The notes under the pieces: model-generated | What the model was told of the DNA's origin: nothing | Database searches by the model: none | What the model saw: only the letters and a program-made list of their open reading frames with translations | Part shown: positions 1 through 13,600 of the stretch, in pieces | Numbering within the stretch: the first letter of the stretch is position 1 | How the letters are laid out: each line of letters begins with the position of its first letter | Source of the DNA: Triplophysa rosa | Taxonomy: Eukaryota; Chordata; Actinopteri; Cypriniformes; Nemacheilidae | Assembly (NCBI RefSeq): GCF_024868665.1 | Contig: NC_079890.1 | Location: 33,035,831-33,099,830, forward strand | Length of the DNA: 64,000 bases | Reading direction: 5' to 3' | Made by a program: the position numbers and the translations under genes

Positions 1-1178
1 ATTGGATTGTCGGTAAATAAAAGTGAAAGAGGTCAGAGCGTCTCTATAGATATGGACAAAAGCACATAAAACACAATTGGCTGGCTAGACCAAGGTACTG
101 TTAAAACAAGAGCCAATAAAATGGGACTTTTGTTATGGTCATACTTGGTAAGCAAAACCCAGAGAAAAGTCCCTACTTTACGATTTTGAAACAAAGAGCT
201 ACGCTGTTTTGGGTCAAATTTTGTCAAAAGCGACTGGACTTGGTTACAGGTTAGATAACTACATCCAGCTGTTGTATTGCTCATAGACTTGACATTCTAC
301 GTTAAACCTGGATGAGCGAAACATTTATTGACAAATGAACATACAGTGGGGTCCAAACCTCTGAGACCACCCTTTCTTATTAAACCTGGAGATAAACAGT
401 TTTACGATTTAAAAAACGTTAATTTATGGCAAAGCAATAATAAATACACATGATTTTGCACATTTCAATCTAAGCAATCTTGCCAAAATCACTCTGAAGT
501 CATGCTGAGATAATCATCACGTTTCGCACAAACGTGTTGAGTTCAGACCGCCTCCAACCATTAAAGCATAACCACAACAAAACGAAGTTTTAAAGACACC
601 TAACTTAAATTGTTACGGCGAAACAAAAATGTAATAAAATATTCTGTATTGAATCAGAAAATCAACACAACACAGACGATTTTCATAAGTAGCCTCAAAC
701 CTTTGGACCCTACGATATATCCATATATCCCAATTTGAACATATGATCAACATGTTATGATTATCTTTACTGATGTATTATGAGTTGCCCGGTCAGTAGG
801 AACATCACAGCTCAGAGCCCCAAGAAAAGATAAATGGAAACAGGAACACTTAAATAGACATATTCCTGTCTCGGTTTCCATATTGCTCTTTTTGACTTTC
901 AATTTCTCCTGCAATCTGTTCCTCGTTTACTCTCATTGGAGATCTGGAGGTCTAACTGTTACTTCTAAAACAAAAGTCAATAAGAAAACCCCACAAACGG
1001 ATCAAGAGAAAATCAAATATTATGTGCAAATTTTCTGATATAAATAGACTAATGGATGTTAGGAGAGCACCATGAGAAAAAGAAGAGTGAACTAAACGTG
1101 TGTATGTGCAAATAGTTTTTCGTTTGTATGCAATGGAAAGGCAGGACAGGGTATGGATCGGAGGTCAGAGGTGAAAGG
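1..1178. other. 3' flank of mmp15, probable 3' UTR
   Basis: This stretch lies downstream of the mmp15 stop codon, which is read on the minus strand. I see no conserved coding exon in it. Its nearest part must be the mmp15 3' UTR. A minus-strand AATAAA (seen as tttatt near 323-328) is one possible polyadenylation signal, but the actual 3' end cannot be fixed from sequence alone. Confidence 0.4.
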
Positions 1179-1642
1179 TTAAACCCAGTCCTGCATCGAA
1201 CGTTTGCAGTGCACCAAATATTTAGGCGCTCCTTTCCTCTGAAGTGTGTTAATGATGGCATAGATCAATCCCAGGATGCACAGCACCAGGACCAGGGGTA
1301 CCGTCACCATGATGATGTTCATAGTACGCTCCGTCTCGTTTATCTTCAGAACCACATCCACCTCATTCGTTTTCTCTTCGGTTTCTTCTTTCTTGTCAAC
1401 ATCATTGGTGTTGTCTTGCTCTTTGTCCTTCTCCTTATCTTTATCTTGCCCCGCATCCGGGTTGAAAGGAGGCCGGTCGGGCCACTTGCGTCCCGGGTCC
1501 ACATCGGTGTCTCTGTCGGGGTCGAGGTCCACGGTACAGCCCATGAAGTCTCTAAGAATGGATTTGGGATAACCCGGCTCGCTCTTCATTCTGTGGTTGT
1601 CAAATTTCCAGTACTTCGATCCCTTGTAGAAGTACGTATATG
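1179..1642 (-). CDS. mmp15: mmp15 exon 10: last hemopexin blade, stalk, TM helix, tail
   Basis: This exon encodes residues 492-645. It holds the end of hemopexin blade 4 ([13 protein letters not shown]) and the closing Cys in DFMGC (C527). A stalk follows, very rich in Asp, Glu and Lys (about 558-590), then a transmembrane helix at about 599-622 and the cytoplasmic tail with C637, the position equivalent to the palmitoylated Cys of MT1-MMP. The acceptor is the AG after a pyrimidine run just above 1642, entered in phase 1. The stop is TAA at 1181-1179. Confidence 0.95.
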
Positions 1643-4600
1643 CTGTGTGAAAGAGAACAGGGTTGGGGAGTTTAGTGCATGAATGCTATTACGTCTCAGA
1701 TGGCACAGCTACGGACCGCCCACAGTCCGATGCACACAAAACTGGAAAATCTGGCAGGCTCTAATCTGATTGGCTGACTTTACACAACTACCTAAATAAG
1801 GTCACACAGGGTTGTTCTATCAGTGTGCCCGGAAGTTGTGCTTGTGAGAATTAAATTATTTCAAGGTGAACGGCATCAAACCCTTCAATGAGATTTTGAG
1901 TTTTGTTTGAGGCACTTAGTAGCATATAAACTACAGCTGACAGTACAAGAAGAACTATAAATTCAGCTTTCTTTCCCAGTCTGTAATTGTGTTACAAATC
2001 CATTTCAGACCATTCAGATTCTGTACACAACACACAAAACACAACGATCAGACAGTCCCTTTCCTGTGTAAGTGGGCGGCTCTTGGTCAGTACGGGCTGT
2101 AATGTGCACCAGACCTTTTGCCTTTGGTCTATCTGTGCCAACTGACACTGAAAACTAATTGAACTCGTCTGTCTGTTCGAAATGGAAAAATTTCCAAATC
2201 ACCCAGCATTTTTTTGTGGGTGCCTGTAATATTGACACAGTTTTGATTCGTTTTGTAAAAACAAAACTGTGTTTGCAGTAATACAACTTACCAACTGTGC
2301 ACAAGTAGAAATAATTGCCTTTGGTATTTCACAGCCTGCCACGGATGTGGTCAATACAGCCACGATCCATGCGACGGCCCATGTAGTCTCGGAGAATAGA
2401 TTTTGGATAACCCGGCTTGCTCTTCATTCTCAGCTAATTTTCTCAAATCACATCTCCCATCACTTTCAATCGCTCCTTTTTACTCGTCGGCTAAATAATC
2501 TGGTCCCACCCCATCTATCCTATACATTAAGCTAACAGATACAGGAAACCCCCTCCCCCATCCATTCTGTACATTAAGAGCGCAGCCACTCACCTCCATC
2601 ATCGCTGAGGAAGGCCCCCTTGGGAGAGGACGGTACAGAAGTGCCCCACACACTGATTGGTTTAGGGTAGTCCTGATCTGCGGCTCTAGAGTACTCATTA
2701 AAGCGCCAGTACCTGTCATTTAGTAAACACAATTTGGGAATTACTGTAAATGCAGAATTTTATTAGGAATCATCATTGAAATGAAGCTATTTTAGAAATG
2801 GTGGAGAGAACCATTTACACCTGATATTATCATCCATCTCAGGTAAAAGGGTGAGTAAATTATGAGGGATTTTTTACATTTTGGGTGAATAGTTCTTGTA
2901 TTTACATTTACACCAATTCATTTAGCAGACACTTTTATCCAAACATGAGCAAACAATACAGCCAGGACAGACATTAAAATGCAAGACAGACAGATGCTAG
3001 TCTAAAGTGGTCTTTTGTGCAGGGAAGCTATTTTTACAGTACATACAAAAGACTTCATGGAACAGCGATGGACTGACATAATGTAGCCATATAATCATAC
3101 ACCCCCACCTCAGATGTAATGTGATCTTGGGTGATCACTACAGAAGCACTTGAGACAAGCTAATACCAGGGTAAACTGCAGTCTGTCTCAGTTCACCACT
3201 TGTGGTCAAATCACCCAAGACAGAAGTTTGTACCAGGTGTAAACAGGGCCAGTACGACACCACAGAAAAACACAATCCTCACCAGTCTCCTTTGAAGAAG
3301 TAAGTGAATCCCGAAGGTTCCCACCAGATGGCCGTTTCGATCTTGTCATAGGGGATCTCTCTGCCATAGTCCATCAGTTCTTGAGGGTAACCTGGCTCCA
3401 GGTTGGCTTCCCTGAACAACCAGTACTGATTTCCTATGAGAGGAAAGTCACGGGGAAAGAAAGATGAAGGGATGCTGAGTTGCAGGGAAAAGAAGAGGCG
3501 GCAGCAACTCTCAATGGTTGACAGGTTTTCGCAGTATATCTACAGGGACTTTTCCCACCAATGACAGAGCATTACAGATGTGTGTTTATTCTCGTTAAAA
3601 CACAAATCACTGCGTTACAACGCTGCGAAGATGCATCATGCATGCGGCTTTGGTGCCGTTCCCACATTCTAGCGGTCAAAGTGACGACATAGCCTTGCAG
3701 GAAGCCGTAACAGAAACATTAGCGCAAGTTTCAGTTTTTACGATTGTACAGTATGGCAGACACCAAGGCACCATCCTCACGGACCCGGTTTAATTCAACA
3801 GGCCCTTATCCAAATCCAACCTCTGCTGTAAGCATCTGTTAGAACCGCTAGCTGACGCAATGGGCTTGGCCTCACGAAGAACAGATGTTGCTTGCCGAGA
3901 TTTTCGGTCCCCTGGTTTCCACTGAATGGCGGAAATTTGCCAATGACATCACTGGCCCTTTGCACATTTTGCTGCCAAAGTCACGTTTACTTTATGTGTC
4001 TGCCGTACAACACTTAAGGAACACCAAGACATCACTAAGTAGTTAGATGTCGGTGAGGTTTTGGTTTTAGTGTGGTTTGCCGCCTCCTCCAATTCAGGGT
4101 TAAGCTCCAAACCGCTCCGAAATACCGTCTCACTATGACTTATGCTACACCAAAAATGTCTTAGAACACTACCTGTGAAATCCATCAGACATAACTGTAC
4201 GAGGGAAATCTAGGACTCTTCCTGTACTGTATGAAAAATGTCAAAATCAATGGCTCTTTTTAATACGACAAGCACTTTAATCTGACACAATTCTGCAAGC
4301 CTGGATAATGATCTCTCTCCGGACATAACGTTTTTATGGGTTATACCTTCAACATATTCACTTTCAAAGATCATGAAGCCATATAAGTGCTGAGTTAGGA
4401 AGGAAAATACCTTTGAAAAACACAAAGCGACCATCATGTCTTTCATACGCGGCGTCGATGTCCCCTGGCAGACCCCTCCAGAAGTGTCCAATAGGCATTG
4501 GGTAATTATCCAGGACTCGATTTCTCCTGACTCTCCAGAACCAGCGACCCTACGGAGGTAAAAGACATGAACAAGTGGCCAGACTCTTTCTGTCTGTACA

Positions 4601-7600
4601 GTGTTCAGATTCACTAGCCGAGTGGATGATCATAAGCAGTTGTGGAGTAGTTAGGAATCGGAGGGTTTCTGTTTTTTTGTTTAGACCAGAAACCAGGTTT
4701 ATCTGTACATCTTCTTTACCAAGCCACAGTGTTTGCTCTTCAAAGCTTAAAACCTCAAAAAAAAGCACGATACTATTCACTTCATTTAAACAATTAATTT
4801 TGTTTTAACACCGTTGTATTAGGTTTTTTGTTCAAACACAGTTGCATTGTGTTAAACGGACTAAAAACAGTTATGCTTTGGCTTAGCTAAATGTTTACAT
4901 TTTAAATTAACATGTTTCAATCAAGTAGATCGAAATAATATTTGATGCTTGTTCAATTTACTTAAATAAATCAAGTTAACACAACAATTATTTTGAATTT
5001 TTTTGAAAATTCTTTCATTAATTACTCTCTCTCTAGTTGTTCCAAACCTGTATAAATTTCTTTCTTCTGATGAACACAGAAAGATATTTGGACGAATGCT
5101 TGTAACCATACAGTTCTTGGCCACCATTGACTACCATAGTAGGAAAAATTACAACGTAAAAAGGGCCCCAGAACTGTTTGCTGACCTACATTCTTCAAAC
5201 CATGTTTTTTAAATGATAAAGTAATTTTTCCTACTATGGTAGTCAATGGGGTTCAAGAACTGTTTGGTTACAAGCATTTTTTCATGAGAACACGGAATTT
5301 ATACAGATTTGGACTCGAAAGTGAGTAAATAATGTAGGGCTGTCACGATAAACCGACCATAAATATCACGTGATTTATGCACCGCTTTTGAGTAAAGTAC
5401 GGGAAAATGCTGCTGCATCCGAAAGCCAGAGGGCGCTCTCGTGCGGAAACTACAAATACGCACTGCAGAAGAAGACCATAACACGTTCTAGAATCTAGGA
5501 AATGCATATGGTCATCTTTTTATCACTGTTACTCAAGCCTCATCAGGTATTTTTATGATAATAAAGTATATTTATAATGATCATGTTTGACGCGTGTTGC
5601 TTTTTCAAATGCACATTATAAGCGACTCAAACTCGCACAGCTTTTCGATCGAGCAGCATTTCCTACTGATCCCATAGACGTGCTTCACGGACAAGCTACG
5701 CATTAAAAAAAATATCGACACATTGCATAACGCAGCCAGCTCGATTACAATAGGATTTAGTGGTATCGCGATAAATTATCGTGCAGCCCTAAAATGATGA
5801 CAGAATTTTTATTTTTGGGTGAACTGTTCCTTTAAAGATGGATTCAAAATTTGGTATGCTGTTGCAGTGGTGTGTTTGGAGTATAAACTGAAGCTCAGCT
5901 TCGAGACAAATGTTAGGTAGTTTGGCAAAGAATTACAAACAACACATGCTTATAAAGACATATAAAGCAAGTCTCTAAAAATGAAACTTTTTAATGACAC
6001 CTTAAAATGCAAAAATCTACCTACGCCTACGAATTGTAGTGCAATAAACCCTAACCAAATAACCCAGTATCTATAAAAAACACATATGCACATATTCTAT
6101 AGTTTCAGATGACAATCCCATCATGTACACATGGACACAAACGCATTTGGTTTCTACTTTACATAACTATAATAATAATAATATATCATATAATAATCTC
6201 CTCCATTGCTCTGGATCCCTTCCAGAACCTTCAGAACATTTTAAACGGAGTCCAAATTAAAACCAGAGCCCAAAGTGCAGCCAACACGCTCTAAATTTAT
6301 CTGTCTCCCTCCACACCCCAGAACAACTACTCACAAGCAGACATGCATGCACACACACACTTCAGTTTACAGACAAAGCACACCTCGTTCTTGCACCGAA
6401 ACACATGAGGAAACTGGCGGGATTGCGCTACACAGGGAAGGGCTTTATTTCGGAAACCTACGAGTGGTGTTTTCGAGCATGTGAAATGCAGATAACCGGG
6501 GGTGGTCCTCCACTCAAGGGTATCTGATTGTTGTAATGGATAACTTGACCAATGAGGCCGGTTAAACAACACCACCTGCAGCAAAACCCTATTAATAATT
6601 GCCAACAAGCTGCGATAGAGTATAACATGTCGAGCTAGGACTGCCTTTGGCTCGGACATAGAAACATTTGCTGGTCTTCTCAGAGCCAAAGATGTCAGCA
6701 ACAACTGTGAGGGAAATCTCACAAGCATTCATGGGTGGATTTCCCGTTGCGAATGCAATACTGTGAATCACAGGTGCTAAAGAATAGGGCGAGGTGGACA
6801 TATTTAAACTTTATGTTGGTTTGACTTGCTTTAAAGGGATACTCCACCCAAAAATGAAAATTCTGTCATCCTTTACTCACACTCTTGTCATGTCAAACCT
6901 GTAGGACTTTCTTTCTTCCGCAGAACACAAAAGAGATATTTTGAAGAATGTTGTTAACTGGCACTCATTGACTTGCATTGGTGTTGTGTCCATCCGATAG
7001 AAGTGAACGAGTGCCAGCGCTGTTCCGTTACCAACTTTCTTCAAAATATCTTCTTATGTGTTCTGCGGAAGAAAGAAAGTCATACAGGCTTGAAATGACA
7101 AGAGGGTGAGTTAACGATGACAGAATTTTCATTTTTGGGTTAACTATCACTTTAGACAAAGGGCACTGATATCCTGGTAATTGACATCAACATATTTTTT
7201 ATTTTATTTTATTTAAAAAAATGTTTTAATAAAGATAGATGCAGATTCACAGCCAGTAAGAAATATGTATGGCTAGTAAAGTTTCATTTGACAGGTTTAT
7301 CAATTTTAGACCCTGGCTATGCATCCATTCAAACTTCTCCCGAGGCAAAACAATGAACCATCTAATGAAAGGAAAGAAACATGATCTAGTCCTCGTTTCT
7401 CAGATAAAACGAACCGAGCTTTCATGCAGGAACAAATGACAACATTACGTGACCACAAAACAGCAAACTCCAGCGAAAGACAAAGAGCAGATGAAGTCAG
7501 ATATATCTCCTGATCAACTCCAGACTGCACTCTTTTCCATTTTATGGAGCTCCGCTGCTTAACAAAAACCAGCACTGGGGTTTTTTACAGCCCACTGCGT

Positions 7601-10600
7601 AACAGGGCCTGATTAAGAGCAGGCCGACCTCACCAGGTCTCCACCTGCATGCCAGGTCTTGCACCTGGAACCGTGCAGTGTTATTGTTTCACAGCCTGAC
7701 CCGCTCTAATTCAGAGAGCTCTATAGCAAATCTTACAAAACCTGTCGAGAATGTCCAGCTCGTACTTCAGCACAAAATCCAGAGTACAAAGTAAGTTTAG
7801 GAAGATTATTTCAAAAGTGTATTTAACTTACAGCTCTCATTCTTATAATGCAAAAATATTTAAAGGGACGGTTCACCCAAAAATAAAAATTCTGTCATCA
7901 TTTACTCACCTTCGAGTTGTTCCGTTGAACACAAAAGAAGATATTTTGAAGAATGTAGGAATGCAAGCAGTTCTGGAGCACTTTTGACTACCACTTTTTC
8001 CTACTATGGTAGTTAACGGGGTCCAAGAACTGTTTGGTTACAAGCATTCGTCCAAATATCTTATTCTTTGTTTAACCAAACAACGAAATTTATACAGGTT
8101 TGGAACAACTAGTAGAAAGTAATTCATAATTTTCATTTTTGGGTGAACTATCCCTTTAATAGATCAACCCAGCTAAAATCTCAAGCTCACCTTGAACACA
8201 AACATCTCTCCCCTGAGCATGGTGACTGTGTCGAAATTGCCCTCACAGATGTTTGGACCATAGTGATCGGGGCGATCGGTGGCACGTGGTCTTTCTGGCC
8301 TCTTTGGAGTGTAAGGTGGCCTGGGGCCGGGCTGGGCTGGTCGCCGGGGGGTCACGGTGGGGAGGGCCTGAGTGGGGGAACTGTTTGGGGGTCCTACAAA
8401 AAAAGATCAGTGAGCGATTACACAATAATTCTACAATTTAAAAAAATATATACATAGTAAAGTGTATATAAAAATGCTCTCTACTATATTGTGGTCCCTA
8501 TTCTGGATATGGCTTAGGAGCTTCCTCGAATGTGTGGGAATTTTTTCCCCACTGTAGGGTTTCTAAAGGGATTAAAAATCTGTCATGATTTATTTACACC
8601 CTCAATTCTGTGAAAGATATTTTGCCCATACAATGGAAGTCAACGGGGTCCATTGTTGTTTGGTTACCAACATTCTTCAAAATATCGTCTTTTGTTTTCT
8701 GCAGGATAAAGGCATACAGGTTTGGAAAGACATAAGGGTGAGTAAATCATGAAAGAATTTTCATTTTTGGGTGAACTATCTCTTCAAGTATGAACAATAT
8801 TTGCAATGCTTGACTTAGCACCAGTATTAAGAAAAAATGGTTTGTGAATTAGCAGGCATGAGGTAATACTGTAAACATTATCAAAGTCCACAAAAACTAA
8901 AACATTTCAGAGGCACGGCATATGTGTGGCAAAGTACGCAGACCACAAAAATAAACATTCTAAACTTTACACCATAACCATAAGCACCACTAAAACATTT
9001 TAGTGTAAACCAAAGCATATTAAAACACTTATATAAAGCTGTGCGACAAAACTAAAGGCAGACGGAATATACTTTCATCTAAAGCTGTAAATGAGCAGTC
9101 GACAAATCACTTATCAATAAAATATTAACAACAAGATGTTGTTCTAAACCCTATAATTTATGCACAAAATATGCTGAGAAAGTTTTACACAAGGTTTTAA
9201 AAACCCTCTAGCTTTTACACTGTTTATTTAAAAAGTCTGTAGCGAGACAAATTAACTGTTTGATTAGCAAACAATCCATGTAGTCTCTCAAGAATCGGAC
9301 AAATTTTAAGTGAAATACAGTACGCCACACTGCAGGACACTGCTAAAACGGTCAACTACACAAATCTTCCTTATAAAGTCTCATTATACAATCATTTCTT
9401 CAGGATGTTGTCACTTTTGATAGGAATGGGTAACGGTCTGGGAAGCAGAAAATAATTGGGATCAGATTCGCACCCGCATTGGGCACCACGACTAAAATGT
9501 CAGAGCACACATCAATACCGCTATGCCAAGACTTAACAGCAACCTAAACGGTGAAAAACAACATAAAGCAGATACTGTATGTCATTTTGAAGCCATCACA
9601 AAGCATGCAGCAGCTTACCATAAATCTGCTGAACCCCGCGGAGATCGTCCTCAGGAAGTTCAAAGTTTTCCGTGTCCATCCACTGGTAAAAAGGAGCCAT
9701 GATGGCCATGGGATTATTTGAGTGCTCCAATCCAAGGGCATGGCCCAGCTCATGCACCGCTACCAGGAACAGATCATTACCTGTGGGAGACGGATATTAA
9801 ATATCACAGAGCGTGGTACAAAAGACCGCCGATGGTCAGCAATGAGAAGAGGAGATTTACTGAGGTCACTGGCAGGGAACGTCTGATACAACAGCTCATT
9901 AATCTTTATTCGCTCTGGGAGATCACAGCTGGACTTTATGTGCACTCGCTAGCTTAAAAACACATGATATACAGTACAGCGAATAAGTCAGAACATTAGA
10001 TTCTGCTGCGAGTAATGACGCAGAGATGCTTAGTGAAATTGCTGCAGGGCCTAAAGTAGCTTGAGATGAAATAAGGACGGGGAAGCTATAATTACTTGAC
10101 TTAAGTGTAAGCTGGATTTAGGGTTTTCCTGTGATTTTTGCTTAGTGTGGAGACTATGTGCACTTTAATGTCAACATGAAATTTATTATAGTATGCACTT
10201 GTCTGTATTAACTTGGATGACCGGCTACATTTGCCAAAAGTTGTATTGTACAGCGGTAAATGCTGTAAGGAATACTGTATGCCACACTGTTACCAGTTCA
10301 AAAACACATCATAATGTGACAACAACGTAAAATGCTATAATTTCCTATATTTATCATTGTATATCGTCTTTTCCTTCACTTACTCTCTTAAAAGTTGGAG
10401 GTCACACACTCTCTCTCTCACATACAGACACAACTCAGAGATCAGAAAGCAGAAAATCTTCAACAGACCCTGCGCTGTCACTGGGCTGGAAAGGGATTTG
10501 TAACGTGTTCTCTGTAAATTCTCCCTAGGGCTTGTCAATGCATATGGAAGGAGTTTGTGAATCGGTGTAGAACATTTGTGATTTTACCTTCAGACTGAGA

Positions 10601-13600
10601 AGATTGATGGAGAAACCAATGAGACAGTACTGAGACACTGCCTGATTTTAATCACGTTCTGTCTGGATGATCTGTGTCTCTGTGGGTGTAAATGGCTCGA
10701 TTTCCGAGACAAGAAAGATTGATTGCTGCAATGATCCATTTTCAAGGTTAGTACTTTTGCCTTGTTTTCCAGCAAAAAGAAAAATCTACACATCCTAAAA
10801 TGTAATTTACTTGAGTTTTTTTAATCCAATAAAATGTTGAGTGCCTAAAAGAAGAAATAAATTATGTTAATAGTGTAATGAAATAAATCAGTTTTTCATG
10901 TTATTTAAAGCTGCAATTTGTAACTATCACAATCTCGGTTTGAAACATAAATTTGAAGGTTCCTTTACATACTTTTCTTTAAAGGGACAGTTCATCCGAA
11001 AAAAAAATTCTGTCATGATTAACTCACCTTCAAGTTCCAAATCTGTTTAAATTTCTTTGTAATGCAAATGCTTGTAACCAAACAGTTCTTGGTCACCATT
11101 GACTACCATAGAAAAAATGATAACGGGTGTCGAACGTGCCCCAGAATTGTTTGCTTTCCTACATTCTTCAAAATATCTTCTTTTTGTTCAACAGAACAAA
11201 GACATTTATAAAGCAATTTTTCCTATTATGGTAATCAATGGTGGCCAAGAACTGTTTGGTTACAAGCATTCTTCCAAATATCTTTCTTTGCGTTTATCAG
11301 AACAAAGACATTTATACAGATTTGAGGGTGCGTAAATGAAGACAGAATTTTCATTTTTGGGTGAACTGTTCCATTAAATGGGTTGAAGTCAAATGATGTC
11401 AAACTTAAAATTCCTACAAAATCATACCTCAAATTAGCTTACTGTAATGAATCGGGGTAAGGTACTTGCAAAAAAACTGATTTTCACAATTAAAAAATTG
11501 AGCATTAAGTTAAAGGGGTCATATGGCGCGAATACGTGTTTTTCTGTGTGTTATAAGTTGCCCATGCATGTATTAGACACGTAAAATTGCAAAAATGTAA
11601 GTGTCGGAACAAAAGATGAAGTCTATCTAAAAGCGAATGCTCACCCAGACCTGCCTGAAATGCCTCGTGTAACCACACCCCCACAAATCTACGTCAGTTC
11701 GTGGTATGATTTGACTAAGACCCCCAAAATGTATACGCAAGTAAGGTGGGCGTACCTGTCAGTACAATCGCGTTGGAACCTGATGTTCCAAATATGGTAA
11801 GAGGCGTTACATTTCCGTCACACGCTTGCAGTATTCGACCAATCACTACACACAGGTTAACTAGCCAATCATAGCACACCTCGCTTTTCAGAGCGATGAG
11901 CTTGGTTAAAAATCTGCGCGTTTCAGAGAGGCGGGGCAAAGAGGAGATACAAACATGCAGGGTGTATGGAAAATACAGCGTTTTTGAACCTTAAATCGTG
12001 TATACACATTGCATTACATCTAAAACAAACGATAATATTCGTTTCTCAGCCGTGTCATATCACCCCTTTAAGTTTTCTTTCCTCATTATTTAATGTTTTT
12101 TTTACTGGAAAACAAGACAAAAAATCTTAGCATTACTTTTTTGCAGTTTATTACTCAGTACCCCTGACAGCTTCTATCATTAGTCAGTAAACCAAATGGC
12201 AGCCATCCACAGACATTATGAAGCCACCAGACAACATCATTTGAGCTAATGACGGAATCAAGATAAGAGCATTACAGTATAATAATTCTAGAACTAGAAT
12301 GTTTAGATGATTGGTAAAAAAAATATTTGATTGTGTTGCAATGACCAAGGAAGAATAATATATTTAGTATTGTTTTAAATTTTGTTTTTCTTAAGTCATT
12401 TTCGGTTTGGTTTTTTGGCCAAGTGCATCCTGAATTTTCGGTATTGGTTTCAGCCCAGATTTTTCATTTCGGTGCACCACTAAGCCGTACAGTCTCTCCT
12501 AATGCAGTCAGACAGTTCATCAATGATGGCTTTCACAGACATCTCCTCTGTCGTTCAAAGCAACTCTTGTGTGAGGGCCGCGATTGATAAAACATGTAAC
12601 TTCAGAGCAATGGAAGACATCTCTCCTCACAGCTGTGACACTGACCGACACTTCAACTGCAGCCAACAATGACCATCTTGTAGCCAGACGTTACAAAACG
12701 ACGGAAATAAGCCACAGATTCCTTTTGAAATGCTTTATGTTGCATTAATATGAAGTTGTTTTTACAATGAACAGTGTCACTGACCAAATGGCAGGTTATT
12801 AATCATACATGTGATGGAACGTTTGGAAAAACCCAATGTCCCGTTCCATTTTGATGTAGTCCAAACAGGAAGAAATTTGGGTAAATTGAAATCTCAATGT
12901 CAAGCTCAAATCAACTGAATTCATTCATGTTTTTTATTAGACACTTCATTAATATATCTACAGTGAAAGCATCATAGTTATCAATAGTCTCTAGTAATGT
13001 CGGACCTCTCTATGCTGCATCATGTTCCTTACACAGTCAACCATCTGTCTGAAATGATGTCATCCACCTCCACAGTGTCATGAATAACTGATCACTGAAT
13101 CTCTTTGATACAATAGTACATGAGTGCACTACCCAGCCACTTGGCATTTACAGTACATAACAAGAAACTAATCTTGCAAATGTGACCTTTTCTTGCTAAC
13201 AAATTGAAGCAGTCTACAGTCGATTTTTGAGTATAATTATTAGAAAAACCCTGAAAGCAGTTATTTGATAGATACAGACATGCTCAAATTTGTTTGTACC
13301 CTTACAGCTCATTGAAATAATGCTTCATTCCTCCTGAAGAGTGATGAAAAGCTATTGCATCATGTATACTTGCATGCCTTTGGTATGTTCTTAAGCAAAG
13401 AAGCTGTGGAAAGAGATGAATTATTGCTTATTCTACAAAGATAAAATGGCCTGGACACATTTGTTGGTACCCCTTAGAAAAGATAATACATCATTGGATT
13501 ATAGTGATATTTCAAACTAATTAGTTTCTTTAATTAGTATCACACATGTATCCAATCTTGTAATCAGTCATTCAGCCTATTTAAACGGAGAAAAGTAGTC

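Noticed and set aside
1128..1682. A 184-codon plus-strand frame
   Set aside because: It is the antisense of mmp15 exon 10 and carries no recognised domain of its own.
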